Of a stretch of 64,000 nucleotides of DNA, positions 39,140 to 50,800 are shown in pieces (positions within the stretch are counted from its first letter, which is position 1; each line of letters opens with the position of its first letter). The translations under genes and the position numbers were made by a program. The notes beneath the pieces are model-generated. The model had not been told where the DNA came from. It worked only from the letters and a program-made list of their open reading frames with translations, and did no database searches. Location: NCBI RefSeq assembly GCF_041381155.1, contig NC_091138.1, forward strand, positions 17,485,255 through 17,549,254, written 5' to 3'. Source of the stretch: Argopecten irradians. Its lineage: Eukaryota > Mollusca > Bivalvia > Pectinida > Pectinidae.

Positions 39140-41160
39140 TAATCTTTGACCATAAAAAAAGTCAGAAAATATGAAAACTGTATACAAATGTACTGGAGGT
39201 TTCTTTGTTATATCTTATAAGTGCAATAATATTGTGGAAGGTTAATCCAAACTTGGTCATATTAGGCACCCCCTCATTTCATCACTTTTTAAAAATTTAT
39301 GTATAGGAACGGTGTACATACAGGAAGGGTATCAGCAGTATTTTACTCTCTGTACTACTCCGACACGGGTAAGGATCTTGTTTAAAACATATTTTCTACC
39401 TTGCGGTTAGTGTACTATTCATCCAAACTACATGTTCTAATTTGTCTTGATGAAATAATGCTATGGTTTTATACTTGTGCATTTAGCATATATTTAAGGA
39501 AAGATGCACAAGTGATTTTTGGTTGCCACTACATTTTGTCATTTTTATACGAGTCAAGTGATTATAATGATTCTTTACTCACATATATCCATAGGCAATA
39601 CCAGAAACTGCTTGAATCTGTGAACATTCTGGTTACATTATACAGTGTGTTAATTAACTATGCATGTTAGCCTTGGGATGGTGTTGTTCTGATGAGTATC
39701 TATTTTTGTATAAATGATTTGCTATGTGACGATTGTTGAAGCACTAGTCTGGTTTTTAACCATGTTGTACATATTGTGTGCCACATCATGTCTCCTGCCT
39801 CGTCTGTAACCTCTGGGTAGGCTATGCATACAGTTATAGGCACATGTGGTTTAGTGATGAAAATAAATTTATTTTATCCATGTATTCCTTGTCTGTTTCA
39901 TCTGACCCATCTAGTCCTCTAACTAACCTCTTCATCAGTTGCTCTCACAAGGAAAACTGGCCTTAACCGATATTGGCTAGAAGACCATAGATGGCCGATA
40001 CAGAATGGTCCAGAGTTAAGGTCTGTGACTTGAATCAGTGATGCAATTTATTTTTACCAAGTTTGTTATGAAATAAGCTTGGTACATATATTTTCATTCG
40101 AAGCTACAGGGATAAGGTAAATAAAGTTATAATTAGACAATTTTATGATTACAAGAACAAAAGGCATGTGGAGTAGATGTCAACCTCTGTTGTATATTTG
40201 AACAATTTTACAGATCTTACAGATGTATGAATAAGTCATCCTGTAGGTTTTCGTTGAAACACTCCTATGGAATTAGATTGACGTCAGTGATAGGAACCCC
40301 TGGAATAGTGAGGGTGTCCAATACACTAAATCGTGAACAAGTTTCGTGATGTACAGAAATGAAATTACAATAAGCCAGAAATATTAGCATATATTTATTC
40401 ATTTTAATGCATCTGTACAACGATTAGTCTAGGTATAGAGTTTAGTTAATACCATACGGAATCAAGCCGTAAGCTCGTTTTTTCATTTAGAAAGTTTTTG
40501 GGACAGCGCTTACCACAAGACTATACGATATATGGCATTCCTATACAATACATGTAGTTTTAAAGTAAAACAGTAAAGAGAAATACACTTGTAACAGGTC
40601 TACAAATTCACTAATTATTTATGATATGATATATATCGGGATAACATTTTTTTTTCAACAAATGATCTCGTTCTATCTAATTTAAATCCAATTGGTACTT
40701 TTTCAGGAGAGAAAAACACAAAGAAAAGAAAATTGTAAGGTAAAATCCGTCACGACAAACGCAAGAGATCACGCAGGGACGTGACCAAATGGCCACAATA
40801 AAATATTTAGCCATAGAATGTACATGTGTTATACAATCACGATAGTTCGTTACCGCTATTTTTCAGAACGTACTGTAAGTTGTTGTATAGAATAAGTTAT
40901 CAACAGGACAATCCTAAGAAAAAGTACGTTACCAAAGGTATGTAACTTTAATACGATTTAATACTACATATAATGGATGCAGGCATTTAGCCTCTATATC
41001 CATATCAATATTACATGAATTCAAGGATACAATGATTACTACTTCTAGTGTAATTATAAATGTTTTTTGTATCCATATTCTTCTACTCGCTATTTGTAGA
41101 GTGTACAGAATATATAATATATACATGTAATTTAATGTTCATTTGAGTTAATAAGCATAT
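39140..41160. other. Intergenic sequence without recognised genes
   Basis: Frames at 39401-39670 and 39778-39966 are AT-rich and match no family seen. Near 40285 GATAGGAACCCCTGGAATAG resembles one end of the MITE at 59718, so a decayed copy is likely. Confidence 0.35.
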
Positions 41161-41167
41161 GTTATAG

Positions 41168-41760
41168 TTAAAATGTTTGTTGATAGTTTTTCCAATGATT
41201 ATCTAAAAGAATTTCAAATTTCTTGACATCTGCTGCATCTATAACATGCTGGGGTAAAATGTTCCAGGTATCTACAACTCTATAACTGAAGAAATGTTTT
41301 CGAATATTCGTGTTACATCGTTTTTTGAATATTTTTAAGGAGTGTCCTCTTGTCCTGCTGTTGGTATCCATTTGGAAAACAGATGATGTGACGCGCTCAT
41401 CATAAATATTTTTCAGGATTTTGAAAACATTTATCAGGTCCCCTCTTTTCCTTCGATGTTCTAGGGTAGGCAGATTTAGTCTCTGTAGACGCTCTGGGTA
41501 TGGCAAGTCTTTAAAGCCTGGTATGAGCTTCAACTTCAAGTAGTTGCAATGATGTAGATTTTTTTGATCGAAAATCAAAGTGTTCCTCACATATAAGTTT
41601 TTTATTTTCCAAAAAGTCCATAATATGATTTCAGCAAATTGATTCCAAAGTTTTTACGACAATACTGGTTAAACTCACAGGTCTGTAATTTTTGGCATTC
41701 TGTTTGTTTCTTTTTTGAAGATTGGCGTTATGTGTGCTTCTTTATGGGAATTAATGGTAA
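41168..41760 (-). mobile_element. CR1-like LINE fragment with internally deleted reverse transcriptase
   Basis: On the minus strand, KEAHITPIFKK, then after a frame change NYRPVSLTSIVVKTLESI, and FDFRSKKSTSLQLLEV are the early reverse transcriptase blocks of Jockey-superfamily LINEs. They are followed without the catalytic palm (no F/YxDD) by KLIPGFKDLPYPERLQRLNL, LEHRRKRGDLINVFKIL and the C-terminal SYRVVDTWNILP. So the central part is deleted and the frame shifts at least once before the tail. The 140-codon frame at 41590-41168 therefore begins with about 17 out-of-frame residues. The endonuclease part is absent. Confidence 0.88.
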
Positions 41761-41798
41761 AATGGCCGTGTGGATAAAGGCTAGGAGAACGTTTAATC

Positions 41799-42063
41799 CA
41801 CAGGGATTAGTTTCAGATTATATAAGCATGGACCCACCAGAGTGCCCTAAGAACATTTTTAGACGTTTTAGAGGTCTAGATTAAAAAACAATAAAAATCA
41901 TACTCTACATGGTACAATATACAAAAGGGTGGAAACTCACAGACTCAAAATTTCTAACCCGCCTACCTGTAGCGGCTACATCGTCATTTTCCTTTCAAAA
42001 TCATCCTATACATCTGGTGGGTCCATGATTATTTAATCTGTAACTAATTCTCAGATCCCTGTG
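41799..42063. mobile_element. Second copy of the hAT-type MITE
   Basis: It runs from CACAGGGATTAGTTTCAGAT to CTAATTCTCAGATCCCTGTG and shares AATAAAAATCATACTCTACA with the copy at 32987. Flanks GTTTAATC and CCCCTATT do not match, so the insertion site was rearranged. It lies between the LINE fragment and a SINE-like repeat. Confidence 0.8.
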
Positions 42064-42553
42064 CCCCTATTGTATGATTGTAAAAGGCGGCTAAATTTAG
42101 GATCTTAACTTTTCTCTTCTTCCTAACTAACTTTGTTTCCTAATGCCTCCCTTGGCACTGCTCACTTTTGGCCTTGAGTTGAGAGCTCGCCCCTGTGAGG
42201 AAGTCTCTGGGTTCTGTCTCCTGGCCGAGACAAACCAAAGTGTATAATAGTGGTAGTTTCTGCTCCTGCTTAGCGCTCAGCAAACAGGGAGTGGGATGAC
42301 TGGTTTGCCCATTGTCAGTATAATGTGACCGGGTGGGGTATGTTGCTTGGTGTCTTCGGCAGCATGCTTCAATGATATAGCACTATAAAAAGAGCAACAG
42401 TTCCACTATACAAGAAGACACAACATGAACATACCACAGTTTCCCAAAGCATGCACTTCATACACGCTACACACTGCATACATGGGAGGCCGTCCTTACA
42501 TGACCCTGGCTGTTAATTGGACGTTAAATTAATCAAACAAACAAACAAACAAT
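42064..42553 (+). mobile_element. Bivalve SINE-like dispersed repeat
   Basis: A compound sequence containing GGCACTGCTCACTTTTGGCC, GTCAGTATAATGTGACCGGG and CATGACCCTGGCTGTTAATT ends in GGACGTTAAATTAATC followed by (AAAC)n. The CTGGCTGTTAAT..GACGT 3' domain is shared with the tRNA-headed SINE at 20552. No clear internal promoter box could be set, so the 5' end is uncertain. Confidence 0.7.
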
Positions 42554-43260
42554 GGCTTAGTGAAGAGGTTAGAACCCATGCTTGATTGGATTTTGATCTG
42601 GCTTGTACTTCATTACATTTATAAAGAATAGTTTTCTTTGTTTGGCATTTTCAAACAATCAATTTTAAATATTCATCAGTGGTGTTATTTAACAGTTTTT
42701 GTAGCACTCTGCTAAAATAGGGATACAGTACTATTACCATTGGCATTGTTGCAATATTTATATTGTTTTTAAAATACATAGAAACAAACAAATGACTTCT
42801 TGGTTCAGATATTTCATTAAAACTTTGCCTCATACATTTGTATTTCTTTTACGCAATACGAGATCCGAGAGGAATATTGGTTCTTGCCATCAGCAACACG
42901 ACTAAATCGTCAAAGATTAATAAGCCAATGTCTGCTATGTTGTATTTATATTCACTCCAAAATGGAGAAATAAGAACCAAACAAACCCTTCATTTTAGAA
43001 AAACCCATTCAGTACTCTTCAGTATGTCACCAACATTCTGATGATGTTATTATCAATGCCGTTTACTGCTCGTTCACAAAATGGAAACTACATCTGAAAA
43101 CATAAGATTCCTTATTAAATACTTTCCGATAAAGAGTAGAAAATATTTTTAATTAAATGAAACCTACATAAAACTTCATAGAGATCCCTTCAGTTATGTC
43201 CAAGACATAGAAAGAACAAACTTTATTGTCAAAATCCAAGATCACATCTGCACAGGAAAT
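42554..43260. other. Intergenic sequence without recognised features
   Basis: Short frames on both strands (42651-42833, 42838-43041) have no family signature. Confidence 0.35.
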
Positions 43261-43267
43261 TTGAGGA

Positions 43268-45039
43268 AACAAGAGGCCCATGGGCCTTAACGGTCATCTG
43301 ACTATTAGTACAATACAACATAGTTGTTTAAAGATTTTAGCCTATTTGACCTCTGTGACCTTGATTGAAGGTCAAGGTAATTCATTTGAACAAACTTGGT
43401 AGCCCTTCATCCCAGCATGCTACCAGCATGCCACATGCTCAATATCAGTACCCTGGGCCTTCTGGTTCTTGAGAAGAAGTCATTTAAAGATTTTAGTCTA
43501 TTTGCCGCCCATGACCTTAAATGAGAAACAAGGTCATTCATTTGAATAAACTTGATAGCCCTTCATCCAAGCATGCTACATGCCCAATATCAGTACCCTT
43601 GGCCTTCTAGTTCTTGAGAAGAAGTCATTAAAAGATTTTAGCCTATTTGACCCCTGTGACCTTGAATGAAGGTCAAGGTCATTTATTTGAACAAACTTGG
43701 TAGCCCTTCATCCTAGCATGCTACATGCCCAATATCAGTACCCTGGGCCTTCTGGTTCTTAAGAAGAAGTCATTTAAAGATTTTAGCCTATTTGACCCCT
43801 GTGACCTTGAATGAAGATCAAGGTCATTCATTTGAACAAACTTGGTAGCCCTTTATCCCAGCATGCCACAGGCCTAATATCAGGTCTCTAGGCCTCTTAG
43901 TTATTCACAAGAATTCGTTTAAATGATTTTAGCCTATTTGACCCCCAAGGTCAAGGTCATTTATTTGAACAAACTTGGTAGCCCTTCATCCCAGCATCCT
44001 ACAGGCCAAATATCAGTACCCTGGGCATTCTGGTTCTTGAGAAGAAGTCATTTAAATATTTTAGCCTTTTTGACCCCCGTGACCTTGAATGAAGGTTAAG
44101 GTCATTCATTTGAACAAACTTGGTAGCCCTTCATCCAAGCATGTCACAGGCCCAATATCAGTACCCTGGGCCTTCTGGTTTTTGAGAAGAAGTCGTTTAA
44201 AGATTTTAGCCTATTTGACCCTCGTGACCTTGAATGAAGGTCAAGGTCATTTATTTGAACAAACTTGGTAGCCCTTCATCCCAGCATGCAACAGGTCTAA
44301 TATCAGGTCTCTAGGCCGCTTAGTTATTCACAAGAAGTTGTTTAAAGGATTTTAGCCTATTTGACCCCTGTGACCTTGAATGAAGGTCAAGGTCATTTAT
44401 TTGAACAAACTTGGTAGCCCTTCATCCCAGCATCCTACAGGCCAAATATCAGTACCCTGGGCCTTCTGGTTCTTGAGAAGAAGTTGTTTAAAGATTTTAG
44501 CCTTTTTGACCCTCGTGACCTTGAATGAAGGTCAAGGTCATTTATTTGAACAAACTTGGTAGCCCTTCATCCCAGCATGCCACAGGCCTAATATCAGGTC
44601 TCTAGGCCTCTTAGTTATTCACAAGAAGTTGTTTAAAGGATTTTAGCCTATTTGACCCCTGTGACCTTGAATGAAGGTCAAGGTCATTTATTTGAACAAA
44701 CTTGGTAGCCCTTCATCCCAGCATCCTACAGGGCAAATATCAGTACCCTGGGCCTTCTGGTTCTTGAGAAGAAGTTGTTTAAAGATTTTAGCCTTTTTGA
44801 CCCCTGTGACCTTGAATGAAGGTCAAGGTCATTCATTTGAACAAACTTGGTAGCCCTCCATCCCAGCAACCTACAGGCCAAATATGAGTACCCTGGGCCT
44901 TCCGGTTATTGAGAAGAAGTCGTTTGAATAAAAAGTTTACGCACGGCGCACGGCGGACGGCGCACGGCGCACGGCGCACGACGACGGACGGTGCATGATG
45001 ACAATAGGTCATCCTGACCCTTCGGGTCAGAAGACCTAA
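43268..45039 (+). mobile_element. Helentron-like element with ~146-bp internal tandem repeats
   Basis: It opens with the palindrome AGGCCCATGGGCCT, then about eleven copies of a ~146-base unit (GAACAAACTTGGTAGCCCTT at about 43390 and every ~146 bases to 44840). It continues with CGCACGGCGGACGGCGCACG and closes with a hairpin GGTCATCCTGACCC-TTC-GGGTCAGAAGACC followed by TAA. Known: non-autonomous Helentrons of bivalves carry satellite-like arrays and end in a hairpin. The class is inferred; no replicase gene is present. Confidence 0.72.
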
Positions 45040-45074
45040 AAAAACCACAAGAGGTGGACATCAATGATAAATAA

Positions 45075-45700
45075 TTTTATTTCAAATGATGAAAACATTG
45101 AGTTGAGAAACAGATGTTGAATAATTCTGTTTCAAAACATGAATAATTCCATTTTAAATGATGAATACATATAATTCAGTTTTAGATGTTGAATAATTCT
45201 GTTTCAAGCTATGCTTAATTCCATTTCAATTGATGAATACACATAATTCAGTTTTAGATATTGAATAAATCTGTTTCAAGCTATGCTTAATTCTATTTCA
45301 AATGATGAATACATGTAATTCAGTTTAAGATATTGAATAATTCTGTTTCAAAACATGAATAATTCCATTTTAAATGATGAATACACATAATTCAGTCTTA
45401 GATGTTGAATTATTCTGTTTCAAACTATGGATAATTCCATTTCAGATGAGAAATAAAATGAGAATTGTGTCCCCTACTTGAAATGAATAATTCTGTTAGG
45501 ATAATGAAACAATCTGTTTCAAATGTCATGATGAATGATTATGTCTCTGATGATGAATAATTCCAATTTGAATAATGAGTAATACGAATCCAAATGACGA
45601 ATAATTCTGTTTCTGATGATAATGAAAGGTTCCATTACCAATGAAAAGTTTTGCTTCACATGATGAATAATTCTGTTTCCGGCTTTGAATTTCTCTTTTA
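45075..45700. repeat. 72-bp tandem repeat built from ~24-bp subunits
   Basis: TTGAATAATTCTGTTTCAAG and TGATGAATACACATAATTCA recur at 72-base spacing in 45115-45440, with looser ATGAATAATTCNGTTTC subunits continuing to about 45690. Confidence 0.8.
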
Positions 45701-45739
45701 TCGAAGATGAATACATGTACAAACAAGAAACTTCCATCT

Positions 45740-47826
45740 TCAAAAGCAGTACCAGAATGCTTCAAGCAATGTCACGAATAATATAACAGCATGATTACAA
45801 TGAACATTTATATACATAAAATATAATGATATACTCTTTTCAAACGTAACAAACATATTCATATTTAACAGAAACTGGAACCATGTCGTCCAGACCAGAA
45901 CTGATCCAGTCAGCCCCTCGCTAACATTGGCCATACACTCAAATAAATGTTACTATCTGTTTTCGGCTTTTGCAAGATCTGCTAAAAAGTATTGGTTACC
46001 TTGAACAAGTGACTATAACCAACCAGTACTTTCAGTTTGCTCAAAATAAGACACAAATACCAAAGCAGAAAAAAATAAAACTAGGGCACATGTATGTGTC
46101 TTGACCCATCACTTCTCTTCTATCATCTAAGATGATAATTCTAAGTAGAGTAACTATCATAATAGCAAAACATCTAAATTCATGTACAATTGGACCATAA
46201 GGCTTGAGGTTGTCAGAGTTAGAACATTTTTTAAAACAAAAAGTCCCTTGTTTGCTCTACCGAGTACCCCTGGCATTGCTGTATAGAATCTGAAAACATA
46301 TTTATATATAGTGATTGGCATTAGCTTTAAATGGTCTCTGTGTAAAAATAACAGCTCTTTATCCCAGCATTCTTTACAATATATATACCACCTCTTTGGA
46401 CACTTTGTTGTTTTCGAAAACAAAGTTTACAGAATTTAACATATCTGAACAATATAACTATGAATGAAGATCAGTCATTCATCGCAACTAGAAAATATTT
46501 TTGATAGTTAATAAGTAATTCACAATGATAAAAAGATTTTAATTGTTTAAGACAAAGAAAAGACAACAGGTCACTCTGGACAAAAGTTTTAAAACACAAT
46601 AGATTAGCCAAGACTTGCTAGCCTGATATGACAGGTGATTCTTACAAGACACTATTCCTATAGAACACCTTTTACTTTGAAAGCTCTGTTCTACGTCCTA
46701 TCATTGTACAAGTCCTGTTATATCTTACATTGTACATATGTACAAGTTAAGAAAGGTTCTTTAACTTCTGTAATGTTTTCCTATGGGGAATTTTAAGCAA
46801 AGGAATTTCTTATTGTTAAGGATTATCATGAAACTGAGCCTATTAATGTTACACATAACTATACTTCAGTCATTAATCTCAGTTCTAAGTAAAACTCCTA
46901 CCTGTACTGTCCAATCTGATTAAAATGCAGATCCTTATACCCACTCTGTTATATAAAGGATCTGACAATATCCCATAGGAGCTAGGTCACGTCCAGATGA
47001 CCTTTATACCACATGGTCTTCATATACCAGTAAGATACATTTTCTACACACTGTCACATCCATTGAAAACGATATTTTGTCCCAGTATACATATACAATT
47101 AAGTTTATTGTGCTCTTTGGGCGAGATGACTACGTAAACCAAAATAATTCTGACAGTTTTTTCAAACTATTTCGTCCCTGAAATTCACTGTCTAAATTTT
47201 GCAATTTGATTGGCTATTTTCAAAGTTCACCTGGACATGACCCCTAATGGGATTTTCTCAGATCCTCTTATCAAACGTAGTGATAATAAGGATCTGTATT
47301 TTAATCAGATTGTGTACTGTCATGGCTGTGACACCAAACACACTATACAACATCAGGGCCTACACCAAACACACTATACAACATCAGGGCCTCACATGTT
47401 GTAGTGAAGCAACCACAAGCTACTACAAATTAAAAATGTCTCCTGGTTCTAAAATATGGCAATAAAACTACAAATATCCATACATCTGATGAAGTGACTG
47501 ATTGTTAATATGGAATACTGTATATCATAATGTGTGTATGATAAGTATTAGCACAGCATTTAGTTATACCAAGTCACAGATCAAACATGCCAATAAAAAT
47601 CAGTATCATTAAAACAATAAAGAAAACTTCCACAAACATTTTGTTCCAGGTCAGAACCAACCAGATCATGTGTATTTGTTTGGAATTGTTTAACTTTTCA
47701 CTTTGCTGAATATAATCTTGAATTTAAAGCAGATTTATCCAAAAGAAAATCCTTTTCTTTTCAAATTTTGTTGCCTTGAAATATTACACTTTCTCCAAAC
47801 AGTTAAAATTGCATGCATTTTATCTT
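45740..47826 (-). other. 3' flank of GRB2-like B
   Basis: Downstream of the TAA at 47829-47827 on the minus strand. It holds the 401-bp inverted repeat at 46912 and a twofold 32-base repeat (CAAACACACTATACAACATC) at 47336-47393. No exon was found. Confidence 0.4.
46912..47312. mobile_element. MITE with ~85-bp inverted ends (CAATCTGATTAAAAT)
   Basis: CAATCTGATTAAAATGCAGA through AGGATCTGACAATATCCCAT at the left is repeated in reverse at 47230-47312 (ATGGGATTTTCTCAGATCC to TTTTAATCAGATTG). There is no coding capacity. Confidence 0.82.
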
Positions 47827-50800
47827 TTATCTGACATAGTTGCAGGGGAAGAGTCCAGTTTGACCCGTTCTTGTGTTTCTGCCTTTAGACCACGATTCCT
47901 GCACCTCCTTTTCAAGTACTTCTAATATGTCACCCTTACTGAATGTCAGCTCGTCGTCATCATCCGGTGTGAAATCATACAAACAGGTGACCTGGTAACC
48001 AAATCAAAACACTATTTTACATTTTACCTCAAACAATGATCTTATAGACAGTTTTTCAGAATTCTACTTCACAAATGAACATTCTCTTTAAATTCATCCA
48101 AGCTGTCTATGCAATCAAAACGATTTTCAGAGTTGTGATGGTTAACAAATTTTCTATTAGGTTCTTCCAGACGGATTTCTAGCAATATACCCTGAAATGC
48201 AGTAAGAGCCGCCATGATACATCTAGACCTCACACAATACAAAAGGTATTGGTGACTCCAGGAACTCAATATTGCTATCACTTTCACTGTTATGAATAAA
48301 TTGTGCACATTGTTAAGATACTTCATACACTATTAGCCCTGTTTGAGTTACAGTAAGTTACATAAAAACTTAAAATTCACAAAGAAAATCAGAACATAAG
48401 TAAGTTCATTAACCGAAGATGTTTTCCTCAACTTCTGTAATGCTATGCTATGAACTTACTATGCAATTACCAGTACTATTAACGTACTTCAGTGTAAAAT
48501 ACACAAAAGTTTATTAACAGCATTAACAAGAATGCTACATACCTTTTCCAGCGTCTTTTTCACAGGCCTCTGAAATGACAACACATTAAGAGATAGAGGC
48601 GGTGATAAGACAAATCTAAGATGATAACAATTCCAGAAAATCTTTTTAATCATCAATTAACTACTTTATTATTTTATTCAGCATTTATCAATCTGTTTGT
48701 AGAGTGAACATAGTGGTTTAGTGGTTATCATTTCTAGGACCACTATCCCTAGGTTGCACATTCAAAACCTATTGCGGTATTGTCAAGAGACCCATGTGCA
48801 GTTTATTGCACTATGCTATATTTGATAAGTATAATGTAGCATGGGTCTCCTATGATGTCGTTAGGCCGGTGCCAGGTATTGTATTTCGAATGTTAGCTAT
48901 ATAATCAATATACAAAGTTTCATTAAGCTCAGATCATATTTATTTAAGTTATCATGTTCACAAGATTCAATAATTATAATTGCAAAGGGCAATAACTCTG
49001 TAAGTTTTAATTGAATCAAGCTGATTTTCAAATTCGTTCGAGGTCTTTCCAATGTTAGTCTGCATACAAAGTTTCATTATAAGCATGGTGCATATTTACT
49101 TAAGTTATCATGTTCACAATATTCAATAATTAAAATTGCAAAGGGCAATAACTCTGTCAGTTACGATCAAATCAGGTCGATTTTCTAATTTTCCAAGATC
49201 TCTCCCATGTTAGTCTACATACAAAGTTTCATTAAGCTCGGTGAGTATTTACTCAATTTATCGAATTCACAAGGTTCTATAATATTTTTCGTGCAAAGGG
49301 CAATAACTCCATAAATTAACTTCCAATCAAGCTGATTTTCAAACTCGTCCGAGATCTTTTCAGTGTTAGTCTACATACAAAGTTTCATTAAGCTCGTTTT
49401 AAATTTACTTATGTTATCATGTTCACAAGGTCTAATATCAATTATTAATGTAATGGACAATAACTCTGTAAATTACGATCAAATCAAGCTGATTTTCATA
49501 TACCTACAAGATATTTCCAATGTTAGTCTTCATACAAAATTTCATTAAGCTCGGTTCATATTTACTGAAGTTATCGTATTCACAATGAAATGTTAACGCT
49601 CGAAGCAAGATGCACGACGACGGACAAAAGACAATCGCAATAGGTCACCATGACCTATGGTCAGGTGACCTAATAAAAACTTCATTTTTATACACATAAT
49701 GCATATGCATATGGATGGAAAGGTCTGTTAACCTTTTCAGTATTTTTTTTTTCAAATGCATTATGTGAATATAAAGTTTTTATTTCAGTTTTAATGCTGC
49801 TGTACATATGGACATTCATCAGTTCATGAAATACCTAGTGTATAAATGGATGATAGAAAAGCAGAACAAATTAGCCTATGATGAGATTTGGTGTTTTGGT
49901 GTATATATATTATACAAATGTCCAATACATATGGTACCATTGTTACAAGAAGACAATTAGACAGCATATTTATATGTAGGGAAGTTTTGATATTTATTTA
50001 TTTGCTACATAATCTTCACAAGATTGTTTACCTGTTGTTGTTGCTGCTGCGAACCCTGTAATTTAGAAAAACAAATCTTTTATATAGAGTTTTATTACAC
50101 ATTTACTCCGAAATCTTTCTATGTACTTCTTGGGGTATGGTAAAGTTAGTAATAAAAATAACAACATACATGTTATTTTAAAACTAATACAATACTACAC
50201 GAGTCTGTCAAGTTGATAGGAATATATCCCTTAACCTGGACAGAGATATCAGACGAGTACATTTGTCTATCTCTATTTTACCCAGAAAACAGTCTACATG
50301 CACAGAACAAATAGGCCTATATGATATCACCACTAAGTCACTTCTAACATTCCAAAACAACACATCAATGTTGCCGTTCATTTATGCATTAATGCCAACA
50401 GTAAATACATTTACATCAAAAAACAAACAGGTTAGAAGAAAACTAAACAATTATCCCCTTAATTAATAGAATCTTACATGGGTCTGTCATGTGGACAGGG
50501 ATATCTCAACCCTAGTGAAAGATTTTGGCTTGTCAATCCGAGGCTTTCCGAGGGATGACAACAGTTACAATAATGTTCCTACAGTTGCAATGAATTATGT
50601 TGGTAACAGTGTAAGGATCAAGTGCTATCTGGAATACACCTGATGTTAATACTTTGACCCATACATTCTGGTCCATACATACCTCTGCTTTTTCCTTCAG
50701 TATAATGGTTTCAGTCCGGCTAACAGAGGCCTGTTTGTGATATTGAATTAGCTTGTTGATTGAGGGAAATTTAACAACCCACAAGAAGAATTTTCCCGTT

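Noticed and set aside
41168-41590. A 140-codon host gene
   Set aside because: Its motifs are those of the C-terminus of a LINE reverse transcriptase, and its first residues are out of frame with the LINE.
44089-44853. Three identical 60-codon frames
   Set aside because: Repeats of the 291-base dimer in the Helentron-like element.
48715-48775. Possible tRNA-like head (GTGGTTTAGTGGTTATCAT, then TTGCACATTCAAAACC)
   Set aside because: The spacing is only roughly right and the B box is degraded; at best a SINE remnant.
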